From the NCBI GenBank assembly GCA_037178975.1, contig JASJZH010000002.1:4650001-4714000 (forward strand): 64,000 bases of DNA, given 5' to 3'. The notes under the pieces were generated by a model that was given only the letters and a program-made list of their open reading frames with translations, searched no databases and was not told the origin of the DNA. A program made the translations under genes and the position numbers. The DNA is from Oscheius tipulae. Lineage: Eukaryota > Nematoda > Chromadorea > Rhabditida > Rhabditidae. How positions within the stretch are numbered: position 1 is the stretch's first letter; each line of letters starts with the position of its first letter. This document shows, in pieces, positions 35,379-46,600 of the stretch.

Positions 35379-36805
35379 ATGTTTCGGAATTATGGGTACC
35401 CGAAATCCGAACCCGAAAACACGACAACTGAGGAGGGAGAGTTTGGCGAGAACTCCTACGCCACCATCTTCGGCCGCTCCAAGGTTAACCCTCTCTAACT
35501 TTTATTATTTTACCGGTTTTAGATTGAATGCAAGCCGTATAAGGGACCGATGCCAAACAAAACTATCCCTGCCGGCCTTCGACACCTCAAGATGGAGCTC
35601 AAGTCGCTGATCGTGGCGAAGCAGTCGTGTACCGGACAAGAAATCGAGGACTCGTACTGGTAAGCCTTAGTAGTTGGTCTCAAAACATTATTATTGAAGT
35701 TCATTGTTCGGCTACCGTCCACAGTACAGGGAATTCGGCTACAAATGCATCGACGAACTTCTTGCCGCCTTCCCCGACATCTGCAAGGGATATATCGACC
35801 CGTCTGGCTCCAAAATGTAAGTTTTATCTGATTTTCTCTCCATGGAGTTTTGTACTGCTGGCGCCAGCTCTGAGCAGATTTCTCGTCAATGAGGAACGTT
35901 TATCTTTCCCCTTGCTGACAGCCTTTAGAACGAAAAACCTCGCAATATGCTTGCTTGCTACTAAGTCTGAAATATGGCGTGAATGAATACGATCGATTGC
36001 ATATCTTCCTTTTCAGCTACATTCCCGTGGTCGACGAGCGGCACAAGGATCTCGCCTTCCAATTGTCAAGAGCCCCTCGATCGCCATCGAAGCGGGAACA
36101 TCGCCATCCGTGCTCGAACGGACCGGACAGGACTTCTCCGAATAGACAAAACATTCCACCGATATGTAAAGCTTTCACAACTTTTGGTAATACTGGATCT
36201 TTCAGCAGACTTTCGATTCCGACAGCCATGGCTGAAAAACCGAGTCGCCTCAACCAAATCCATCGGTCAATTCCCTCTCCCCCCTGTCCCGGCCAGGTGA
36301 ATTTCAAGCCTTGCTGTTTTTATGACACGATTTTAGCGAACGTCTAATTTTCAAGGACGATGGAGCAAAGTGTCCGGAGAGGTGTCGGGCCATCACCGAC
36401 ATGGTTCGTAATATCGGAGAGAAGAGCCCCGACCGCACAGAGACCCGCTGTCATATTGAAACTCTGAAGAACCATTACTACCATTTGACAGGCCTCAGTC
36501 TCTGGGGCAAGATCATGCATGTTTCGTATGTTTCACCTCTTTCTCAGGACATCTAATTTTTAGGGATTACGCGGAGGCTATGGACAAGCCGGACTTCTAC
36601 AAGTTCTGGAGGATTATGAACGTGCCGTCAACGGATGGAGGACGCGCCCACTATATGGTCGTTCCCACCGATCCGAAGAATAACTACTTATACCTCTGTA
36701 AGTCATTTTCTTCATAAAAAAAACTTAGTTGTGGCGACTCTATCACTTCAGAATACTGGTAACTGCCTGAAGCCACATTTTTTTTTTATTGCCGTACCAA
36801 TGTAA
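35379..36805 (+). CDS. LOTUS (OST-HTH)-like domain protein (about 300 aa)
   Basis: Exons 35379-35483, 35523-35659, 35730-35816, 36017-36165, 36206-36296, 36337-36525 and 36564-36697 join in phase, then a short last exon from 36729. The last acceptor is ambiguous: splicing to 36752 would create a stop at once, whereas 36729 gives 26 more residues. The N-terminal part (LRHLKMELKSLIVAKQS, then EIEDSYWEFGYKCIDELLAA and FPDIC) has the helix pattern and central FG of a LOTUS domain. LOTUS proteins bind Vasa-type helicases or RNA in germ granules (Oskar, TDRD5/7, MARF1, worm MIP-1/2). The middle is Pro/Arg-rich and probably disordered. The C-terminal part (LTGLSLWGKIMHV, DFYKFWRIMNVPS) could be a second diverged copy. 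The domain call is from pattern memory. Confidence 0.6.
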
Positions 36806-37063
36806 TGCATAAATTTTATTAATCCACAAACACTTGTCTTGTTTCATTGTTCGCGCCAAACACAGGAAATTGTGAGAAAACACAGGAAAAAGTGAGAAGT
36901 GATTGTGAGACTTCTTCTAGTTGATGTTTCTGCTGGCTGTTGATCCAGTCTTTCGCTTATTCTTGTAATTATGCTCTCTAGTGGCAGCGACGCTATGCAT
37001 CCTATAGTTGATGTGTAGCGAGAAAAAATTGCTGCAAGAGTGAGCAATTATTTCAAAGTGAAG

Positions 37064-37729
37064 ATGGAAAGTCTGTTTGCGAAGGAGCCGCTCTACTATG
37101 GCTACTTGGACAGCAGATCCGCTGCAAATCGACTGAAACAGATCGGAGACTTCCTTCTCTTTCTCGCAATACAAACTAACAGTAAAGAGATTCTTTTACG
37201 TTCTAAACTTGTTTGGAGAAAAAGGAGCCGAGCATCATCAGTGTTGAATCCAGGATTGTTCGAGAAACCATTCCAATCCACTGCAATGCGTTGGAGATTG
37301 CCGGAGTGAAAATGTATAGGGTGAGCCTCTTTGGCCCTTTTAACTCTAGGTGCAGGTCCCGATTTGTAGTTTCGGCGCATATAACGTGTGTTTTCATCAG
37401 TCTTCATTTTATTTTCACCTTTTCAGATCAGTGCGACACTTCTAACACCAGTGAAGCCCTGGAAGGTCTCCCAGAAGCATATGGAATTGAAGGGGAACCT
37501 GATAAAAAGGCGTAAGAGGATATCTGGTCCAAAAAAAACAGGAAAACTGCCTAAAATTCCGAGGGAAACACCAAGAGATGTATTGAGTCTCCTCTACAAG
37601 CGTATTCTGAGGACGGTTCCGGAAAAGAGGCACAATATGAGTCAGCTTTGTAGGAAGTTCGAGAAGCTGAACAGGGAGGGACAGGGTAGTAAAACAAGGA
37701 GGATAACGAGGATCTGCGACAGAACGTAA
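37064..37729 (+). pseudogene. Degenerate SH2 / Fer-type kinase remnant
   Basis: The frame from ATG 37064 encodes the start of an SH2 domain (EPLYYGYLDSRSAANRLKQ, then GDFLLFLAIQ). The invariant FLVR arginine is replaced (FLLF). After about 37220 the best coding sense moves to another frame (SIISVESRIVRETIPI, VKMYR) and then, past a good GT...AG intron (37321-37431), to SATLLTPVKPWKVSQKHMEL. That segment resembles the linker between SH2 and kinase domains of nematode Fer/Fps kinases. The expected glycine-rich loop does not follow. Instead a Lys/Arg-rich tail runs to TAA at 37727-37729. I could not find a splice that joins the first two pieces in frame. It is either a pseudogene or a short non-catalytic SH2 protein with an unresolved exon. 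Confidence 0.5.
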
Positions 37730-38701
37730 GCAGGAACACTGTCAGTGGACCGAGGAATCCGAACAACGACCATGAACATCTGGATGCTGGAATTCCGAGG
37801 AATGATCCGATGAACAAGGTGTCAATGAATAATTTCTCGAGATTTCAAAAGATAGGAACTATGTCCTTTTAGTGCTTACCATAACGTCATTGCTCCATTT
37901 CACTCCGTTCTCTTTCCTGCGCATCCGATTTCCACCGACAGCTCTCTTCACAATGTGACCACATTCGGCGGCTTGTGTTCCTTTTAGTAATTACGCGAGT
38001 CTCATCATTCAGAGACGTTTCTGGCTCTTGACCTTCTTTGTCGCAACAAGCGGTAATCCTTGCTAAACCCTCGACATACACTCCTGTTCCCCCTCTCAAT
38101 CAGACCTCTGATGTACTCTTATCCCTCCCGCACATTTAGCGCCAAAAACGGACCAAATAGTATGTGATAAGGCCACCAAATTGACACCTAGACCACCGTC
38201 GTCATAATTGCTCCAGTCGCGGTATGCTGACCGCCCTCTGGTCTATAGTTATCCCCTACCTACACGTACTCTCTCACTGACATTTCTTGTCTGATTTCAG
38301 TTTCTAAACCTCATACAATTTTTCCATTGGCGTCTGGTATCTTTGGAGACATAGTATGTCCCTCTGTCAGCCACGTCAAGACGACTTGCCTAACTCTTCT
38401 TCTTACTCACTGAATCGGTAAACTACCGTCACATGTTGTCCAGGCTGTTTGCGATCATTTAGGCGTTGTCCTTTGGGAAAATAATAGAAAAGTACTAGTT
38501 GCTAACAGCCATTTCCATTTGATTCTCATCGCCTTAGACCCAACACTCTCTGCGTGTTTTCCAACAATCGCTTTCACATTCCCATTCTCAAGAGATGAAA
38601 AAGGGCTGTGACAACGCGCGACTTCTTGGGAAAATCCCGGTCCAGTCTTACCTTTTCCTCTACTCAAGATCCTCGTATTGGAGTCCTCTTTTCCAGACAA
38701 A
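37730..38701. other. Intergenic stretch
   Basis: No gene is supported. Short - strand frames (37887-38099) lack motifs. The last part presumably carries the promoter and trans-splice acceptor of the peptide gene at 38702. Confidence 0.45.
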
Positions 38702-38902
38702 ATGTTCCTCTGGCTTTGCCTGTCTCTCCTGCTATCTGTAGCCAGCTGTGAAGAGGAACAGCCCGTCCAATGGCAACCGATGCTTCGACACCAGAGAGCC
38801 ATTGCCCCGTCTTTTAGTTCCTGGTGTCTCTTCTATCCGGAACGATGCCGAATGCTCCAAGGTCTTGACGGAGGCCCGATGAAGAGATTCCGCTTCTTCT
38901 AA
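38702..38902 (+). CDS. Secreted peptide precursor with Cys-x6-Cys core (66 aa)
   Basis: This single-exon gene has its ATG five bases after a strong ttttccag acceptor and an AATAAA 13 nt past the stop, so it is compact and well bounded. Residues 1-16 are a signal peptide (MFLWLCLSLLLSVASC). The mature 50 residues contain RHQR, then APSFSSWCLFYPERCRML, and end GGPMKRFRFF. Two cysteines six residues apart would form a small disulphide loop, the same spacing as in allatostatin-C/somatostatin-type peptides. The flanking Arg and Lys-Arg sites would allow processing. It may be a neuropeptide or hormone. The similarity is of layout only; I cannot confirm a family. Confidence 0.7.
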   Translation: MFLWLCLSLLLSVASCEEEQPVQWQPMLRHQRAIAPSFSSWCLFYPERCRMLQGLDGGPMKRFRFF

Positions 38903-38914
38903 GTTCTAAGGTTC

Positions 38915-38920
38915 AATAAA
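38915..38920 (+). terminator. Polyadenylation signal of the Cys-loop peptide gene
   Basis: AATAAA, 13 nt after the stop codon at 38902. Confidence 0.75.
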
Positions 38921-39297
38921 CCTTTATTCTGTTAAAGAATCTCTTATTACGTAAATGGGAATCCCGCTATTATAGATACTAGGGTGATGGTGGGAGGAAG
39001 TATCACAAAATCACGAAAAATGAGTGAGAAAGCCCAATGATAAAAAAAGGAGATACCGGGCAGTGCTGAGAAGAGGGGGAAAAAGGGCCCAAATATCCAC
39101 GAATCGAACGGCTATACACGGTCTTCTATACACGAATCTAATCCACAGGAAGCTGGGAGGGAGAGAAAAATTTTCGTTACCGGCACGAGGAGGACCAGCA
39201 TTATCGGGTATAAACTTACGGGGGTCAAAATAGGATACAGAAATATGTGAGGAATGCGAGGCAATACATATTATGTGTTTCTTCTTCTGCTCTCTCT

Positions 39298-40527
39298 CTA
39301 CCAAACCGGGTTGTTGTTCTGCTGATTGCGACTGAGGATGGAGCGGACGTCGGAACAGAATCGAAGTGCGTCTAGGAACGGGAGCAGGTTCAGTAGACAC
39401 GTGTCGAACGGATCCGAAAACCACGACGGAATTGGAATGGCGTTTTCTGCAATTATAATCTTTTTGAACGGATTGGAACAGAACGTTAAGATTTGTCATC
39501 AGGATGTTTAAAAAGAAACGAGATGACTGATGAGAAACTCACGTGGGAACTTTCTGTATGCTCCGGGCGAATTGTCTAGAATAAAGATGGAGCTCAAGTC
39601 ATGATGAATCGCGCTGAGATCTTTTGTGTACCCGCCGTAGTCCATTGTGCAGTGTTGTCGGAAGTATCTAAAACGAAGAGGCTATTATCGAGAATCAAGA
39701 CAACCAACCTTCGATTTAAAATGTTGCGACCACGGTCTAATTTGTCGGCCACGTGAGTGCCATAGACTTCCATACTGGCAGTAAACACTACTAAATCGAA
39801 CCTGGAAAGAGACATAGAAGCTTTTGTCAAAAAAGGGAGACGTACCATTGGCTAACGACTGAGAGGAAATAATCGACATGGGGTCTAGCGTGAACTGAGA
39901 ATCTAACTGGATGTCGATCAATCGTCACCTGAAATATTCGAAGTTTATCTGAACATGAGAATTGAAATGCAGGCTAATTTCCCGGTCTCACAGACTTGAG
40001 AACTAAACGAGCGAAATTAGGTGAATCAGAATTCAATTAAGTGTCTAGTCTGAAGGCGAGCCTTTATTTGGTATCAAAGTGTATTTGAAAGTTAAATCAA
40101 CACACCTTGATAGTAAAATCTGAAGGGGTTCCGGGCTTGACCATCGGCCGAATGACGCCGTCGTGATGCGAATGTATCAACGTCTCGTCCAAGTCCAATA
40201 CCAAGATTTTCTTCCGAACAATTACTGAAAAGGTAAATTGTAAGAGGAAAGTTGAACTAAACTCACGTAATCTATGCGATGTCAACGGTGAAAGAGGCAC
40301 ATGCTCGTATTTGACGACCTGATGTTTTGCGTACTGAAAAAATCCAATTTATAATCTACAAAGGCAGTAAAACTGACTACTCGGTAGCTCTTCTTGAATC
40401 CTTTCATGAAAAAGCCGAAAACGGCTCCAAGCATCACGACGATTGCAGTAACTAGGCTCATCATGTTCTTGAGCAAACTGTGCGTCTGACTGGGACGGCG
40501 TTCTGATGACGTCTGGTTGGGAGGCAT
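39298..40527 (-). CDS. CTDNEP1: CTD nuclear envelope phosphatase 1 (Dullard) homologue
   Basis: This HAD-family protein Ser/Thr phosphatase of the nuclear envelope and ER dephosphorylates lipin and so controls phospholipid synthesis. The worm orthologue is CNEP-1. The start is at 40527 and the stop (TAG) at 39298-39300, with about seven exons separated by short introns. An N-terminal membrane segment ([19 protein letters not shown]) precedes the catalytic motif [16 protein letters not shown] (DxDxT). This is followed by [45 protein letters not shown] and a C-terminal block with [20 protein letters not shown]. All HAD motifs are present and the protein ends NNPVW, as in animal homologues. Length and order are normal. 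Confidence 0.95.
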
Positions 40528-41276
40528 CGCCTATTTCATTCCCACTAAAAAAAAATGCTAGTACACAATGAGAAAGAGATTGAAAGGAAAAGCATTAGTT
40601 CCGCTAAACGAAATCGATAACAAAAGAGCATTTTTGGAAGATTTTTGAGAGATTCAGCTGATTAAAAGGGTTACATGTGATGCGATTGTTGAGAGAAGAA
40701 AATATTCAGAAAAAATTGATGATGAGAAAAATGCAGATAACATATGGTTCTTATATCATTCTCTCGATATTTTGTTCCCAGCTTTCTTCTTCTAGATGCT
40801 TTGAGTAAAAGGATATGGTACGCCGGAAGGAAAAGCGCAAAAACGCCAAACTTGGTTTTGCAACAGTTTCTGCTCCGTCTTTTAGTTTTCCTCAGTTTTG
40901 CGATTTGTTGTAGCAGTCCGGACAATCTATGTTGCTGTATTTGCATGCAGAAAGCAGAAAATGAGGAAATTTGTAAGGAAAAATGACGAAAAGGGAAGAA
41001 GAGCGTGGCTATCGTTCAAAAAATGGCACCACGGCAGTCCAAATTGCGCCAAGCAACCTTGACGCCAATCTCGTTCAGCTGCTCGAATTACTCGCCTTCT
41101 CGCTCGCATCGGCTTTTTCCAACCTTGTTTCTACTGTTTTTCTTTTTAGCATACTATCCTATGGAATATCAAAAAGCTGAATATGGCACAACTTCTTTGA
41201 GTAAAGTCTTGGTAGTTAGAAAAGCATTCTTATTTTGACCTTGAATTCGATTTTTTGCAATTGTATTGTTCCAGGT
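40528..41276. other. Intergenic stretch between divergent genes
   Basis: This lies between the CTDNEP1 (-) and C3orf33 (+) starts. Short frames occur on both strands without motifs. It probably holds both promoters; a ttccag acceptor sits two bases before the ATG at 41277. Confidence 0.45.
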
Positions 41277-43275
41277 ATGGGTGAAACCGATTCTGTGGCT
41301 CCGGCTCCACAGAAAGAAGCGGTCATAACAGCTGCGGCCGTCGAGCAGAAGGATCGTGTGGTTGTAACTCCTTCTGCAGCTCCTTCTGTTAATTATGTAG
41401 ACCCGCTAGACAGGTACCAGGCGCTTATCGTTAGAGTAAGCTCTTTATATTCATTTCAAAAAGATTCGGTGTTTCAGGGTACGATTATTGGAGTTGGATT
41501 GGCCGGAGTTGCCCTTTTCCTGAAAAACTCTAGAATTGTAAGTCTTTCCAATTCTTCACACATTTACTCTTAACATTTGCTTGTAAAGTCGACGTAGGGA
41601 CGCATCTGCAGTATTGTGTGAATTATTCAAGGCAGCTCTTACTACAAATTGCAAATTTTAGGGTGTCTAACCTTATTACAGGTTGTCTCGAAGGAAGTTT
41701 TACAATACTAAATCGAGCTTAAAATCTAAAAGCAGATATGCTCATCCGTCCGCTTTGCTCAGTATCCATGTCGTTTTCATTCGTTTCGTAGTGCGATGTG
41801 GCAAATATTGACACTCGGTAATCCTCATTTCTTGTTTTCCTCTGCCTGAAAGTTCCTGCTCGCTTCATATTCTCTTCTTGATATTCTTATCACGGTGCTC
41901 TGCATCAATTTCCTAGTTTTTCATTATTGAACAAAACCTTTCCACTTCTCTAAATAACCTCTTCTTTTCAGTTCGCTAGGTTCGAGCACGTAGGTCAGAT
42001 TCCGAAGGAATTCATCAGAAAAGAGCTTGAACTGAAGGGTAAAATACAAGAGGTTAGTGTTTTTTTCTTCATGTTGCCCCCAACAAACATTTCAGGTGCT
42101 TCCCGGAGGACATCTAAAAGTGCTGCACGAGCCAATTGTAAAGTTGCCTTCAATTTTCCGTCGAAAACTCACAGACAAGGTACGTTCTGGCAACTAGAAC
42201 TGGTGGCGCTCTCAAACCCTCTAATTGACTGGATTTAGACTGGTCTTCTGAACATCCGGCTGGCCGGAGTGGATATATCGGATGCCGGTCAACAGTTTAT
42301 GTCGAAGGATTTGCGTCTCAAAAGCAAGCCGGTCGTTTTCACGGTCATCAAGGTGAGTCACTGTGCTCTTTATCTCTTGAAACGCTTGCCTTTTTTTCAG
42401 CAGAGCAACGAGTCGCCGGATGCTGTCGATGCCGATGTGACCGTTAAACGGGTTAGTTATTTCCGTCTTGCTCTTTATCAGCTACAAGTTTAGAATTTTT
42501 TTACCCGTACGAATCTGAACATCGAGCTGATCCGTCGAGGATATGCCCGAGTTCCACCTCCGGACCATCCACGCCATCTCAAGGCCCTTCAATCGATCCC
42601 CGCCTATTCGAGGCTAATCAGTAGACTCCTTATGAGTGAAAAGGTTTGCTTTTCGCTTTTTGTTTCTCATGTTTTGTGGATCTAGGTGGCTGAGCGACGA
42701 GGAGTTGGAGTTTGGGAACGTGACACATGGGTAGAGTCGGTCCAGTCCTACCCCAGTCAAGTCGGCCAAGTGGTTCGGAATGCTGCCGTTGTCAAAGCTC
42801 TGGTGAGTATCTCTTTCACTAGGTTATTTCGGGCTGGGGAATGATGCGAAACTACTTGAGCTATCCTCTGTAAACATACTTTTTCCAAGAGGATCACTGT
42901 ACAGGCCATTCTCGAGCGCTGTTTGACGCCGTGTTCGCCCCATCGAGAGTCCAAACGACTTCTCTCCTATCTCGCTCCCTATTTTGTACTCACTTCGTGA
43001 TAATTGTAACCAGAATCGTGATCAGGCAATAGGTCAATCCGAACGCAATTTCTTATTTAGCAGCCAATTTTCAACAAACTTCTTTTCTTTTCTAGGTGCT
43101 GCTTCTCAACATCACGCGCGATGTGATCCTCTACGGAGTCAAGTTGACCCAGCAGACCTACGCCCTCGTTCTGGCTACTTGTGCCTCGATCAATCGCGGA
43201 TATGGCAAATTCTCGAAGGGCGTCGACAACATGACCACCAAATACAACAATCTGAAGAACCGAGTCAAGCAATAA
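41277..43275 (+). CDS. C3orf33: C3orf33 homologue (331 aa)
   Basis: Nine exons (41277-41435, 41478-41537, 41972-42052, 42096-42179, 42239-42352, 42401-42451, 42494-42643, 42686-42802, 43096-43275) give 331 residues. After an Ala/Pro/Val-rich N-terminus there is a membrane segment (TIIGVGLAGVALFL). Next comes a block very like human C3orf33: GQIPKEFIRKELELKGKI, then LLNIRLAGVDISDAGQQFMS and LNIELIRRGYA. This part is usually described as a staphylococcal-nuclease-like beta fold without proven nuclease activity. A GVGVWERDTW motif follows, then a C-terminal helical part. The human protein is poorly characterised, so no reaction is assigned. AATAAA at 43433-43438 marks the 3' end. All eight introns are in phase 0. 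Confidence 0.9.
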
Positions 43276-43432
43276 GATCCAGCGAAAAGAAGCCTCCTCA
43301 ATTGTTACGAGTGTTGGACTCAAATTAGGTAGAGCCCGGTTGAAGTGTAGCTTTTTTTTCGTTCATCTAGGTACTGTACATTATTGCTCATTCTTCGTTT
43401 TGTTCTTGTCAGAGGCAGAGTAATCAAACCCC

Positions 43433-43438
43433 AATAAA
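43433..43438 (+). terminator. Polyadenylation signal of the C3orf33 homologue
   Basis: AATAAA, 158 nt after the stop at 43275 and about 190 nt before the next + strand start codon. Confidence 0.65.
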
Positions 43439-43629
43439 ACTTTATTTTTTGCGTCGTAAAATGACTCGAACCCGTTGTAAACGGTACAAATATCGCAGTT
43501 TTCAAGGCCTTTATATTCGGGTTTCAGGGAATGCTGAGTTAGACCTATTTCGGCATTGCTACTACTAAATTTTTTTTTACTTCAAAGTACGCTTTTTTTC
43601 GAACTTTACTTAAAGTTGTTCACAGAAAG

Positions 43630-46600
43630 ATGGACAAAAACTGGTATGTGGATCTGAGCTCCGACACGTCGGATTCTGAGCGATCCCGAGCCACGTGAGT
43701 TTTAATCTTTTGATGCTTTGCAAGGAAGTCCCTGTCTTTTCTTGTAACCCAAAAGACTTGAATCACTTGCCGCTCTTTGACGCACTTCCCCTCCATATGG
43801 CGGATTACCTCCTTCTGTTGTCAGTTGACATACAATTAATTTATTCTGTCTGATTATGTTGGTTATTTTTGCGATGTGGGAGGCCAACGGGCCCCCTTTG
43901 AAAGTCTTATTAGCTTCTTTTTTGATCAAATCAATAAATCACACCTTTTTTTCAGCTCGACCACCGAGCCCGCAGCTCCGGGCAGCATCATCCGTCGCAA
44001 TTTAGTAAAGCCGCCCAGTCTCAGCAAGGACAGCATGCAGGTACCGTTTGGTTTTCTTCGTATTTTTAAACCTTCGTTGGTATTTTATCACTGAAATCTG
44101 GCGATTAGTAGGTGCTCTCTTGGATTCAGCTAGTCTATTAGGCAGATCTTGTTCATTTCAATATATTTCTCGAGATAACGAAGGGCAGTCACTTATTTTC
44201 TTCAGTCCCCGTCAGAATCACATCCTCATTCAATTGGACTTTCTTGATGGCCTCTCTTTTAGAAGTTTTACCCTCTGGAGAGCTGTGACAACTAGATTCT
44301 TTCAAAGGAAGAGCTCTTCCGTTCTTAATCTGCGAATAGAAGTCTGAATATATTTTCTGGGCCCCTTCGTAAACAAGCATTGAGAAAGCATCTTCAATTT
44401 CAATTCTCCTCTCTCTAACATCCTATTCTAACTTCATTGCTTATCCCATTGAACAGGATTAAGTGTTGTTTGAAAGAACTGGGCGAGGTGAAACCCCATA
44501 TTCTTACGTCATTCTCGAGCCGAGAGTCTCGGTTCCTAAGTAGCCATAGATCGTGTGTGGCTCAAGTTCCAAAAGCGCTTGTTTCTCATATAATAGCCTA
44601 CCTCTCAATATGCTCAATTGGTCGCCGCTCCGCCTCCTTAGCTTCTCGCTCTGACAGCTGTGTCTCGAGCAGAAGAGATCCCGTCATATTTCCTGTTTCT
44701 CTGATAATGATTTACATAACACGGGACGCCGTCGAGTAACATAGCCTAGGGGCTATATTGCGCCCAGCTAATTGACAGATAATCCCGATCCGCCCCTCCT
44801 CAGGCTCTCTTTTGCCCCCTGATCCAAGTCGCTCCGTCTCTATGGATTCCCGTCCAACACAACATTTGACCATGCCCCGAAATTCTGGCCCACGCGTCTC
44901 TCCCCGAATGCGAAGACTGGCCCAACAATTGGGAGCGATCCGAATCAGTCTGGATCCACCCTCTCCGCCCTCGTTAGAAACGTCGCCAGGTCCTTCAATA
45001 GAATGGAACACGAGTCCCATGAACTACCTTCAAGTGCCCAACTTTGATGCGGATGACATAACTCGAATGGCCAGTCCTCCGCCGGATAGAAGAGCCTCAT
45101 TTGCCTCAACCGTCAGCGACGTCAGCTCCATCACTATTCCTATGAGTACTAGCTATCAGAACCTCTTGAGTCCGATGTGGACGTGTGTCAAGTACAGTAG
45201 CGACGACTATGACACTGTCCACGAGCCTTATAGACGACCACGAAGTGCTCAGGTTCGTCACCTTTTTGCAGCTGCCAGCTGTTAGCTAGACCTGTCAGTT
45301 TGAACGATGAATTGATCTTTTTACTGAAGAAATCCTCATAATTTGGTCTCTTCATTCAATGACGTAACCTTTACATATTCCCCCACAACTTGATCAGAGA
45401 GCCGATTACCACATTCATCAGACTCTTAGAGGACGGTGTAAGATCTCCATTAATCTGTCGTGTTTATACACGTGTGCGCGAGGGTAGCAGTAATACGAGC
45501 TACTACCCTTCTTCTTTTACGAAATAATCGTAAAAGTTTTGTTTTCGACTCTTGATTTGATTTAATCTTCCCGTCATAATCAGCTGAGGCCTGTCAAGAG
45601 TAGACGGCAAGAAAATGTCCCCGGCCCACTCTCTGCTCTTTTTCAGTAGACGGGATTATGGTTAATCTCGCGGCAGGAAGGGTAGAAGTAATGATAGCCA
45701 GGCTGTGGATACCGCAGGAGACATAAACACTTTGGAAAGGGTAGAATGGTATCGTTTGAACTGCGAAGAAGGTCAAAGAGATTGAGTAAGAATCCTAGTC
45801 GAAAGCAAAACTCGAGTCAGTTAACAAACCTGATAATAGTATAGTGGAGATCTTCGAGTCTTACAACGTTCCTCTTTGTTTTGCGGTGTGGCCCGCATGA
45901 GCTACCTGGCTATTCGTCATTACGACTGCCCAGCTCTGGCTAGTTAGCACATGTTCTCGCGTTCAAACGAGCCGCAAATTTGAATGCTGGTCTGATTACC
46001 ACAGTCTTCCACCATCTAAATGACCACGCTTTAGAGTTCTCTCGGTGGCAGTGAATCTTCACCAATCTGCGTTCCACCCGTCCTTCTTTCGCCCGTACTC
46101 TCTCGTCCAATTCGCTCGCTGTCAGCTGCATCGTCTCCTCTGCCAATCAGACATCAGGTTTGCTCTTTTTTTTTTTTAAAAAAAATGAAAAAGAATGTTC
46201 AGAATTCGGACTCGGAAAGCGATCATGGCGTACAATGGAGAAGTGGTACTAACAGCAAAATCGGAAGAAGGAGTCTGGCAAGCAGTCTTGCGTCGGGAGG
46301 AAGTGGAGCCGGCAGCGGAACAGGAAGAGACTCGTCTCGACCACATACTCCGACAATGTCGCCAGTTCTTAATAGATCCGTCAGTGGGAGTCGACTCGCC
46401 TTTACCTTTCAGAGTAAAAGCTTTTTCTTTGGCAAAATACGGAAAAGCTCAGATTCGCACCTGAGGAACAGCTCTGGAAACAATCTTCTTGGCGCCCGAC
46501 CCGGTATTTCAAGAGCAGAGTCGATGTCGGATCCGGACAGGATGAGGAAGAAACGGGCCAGAAGGCGAACGATGGTTCACGGTAAGAGACAACCTTGATG

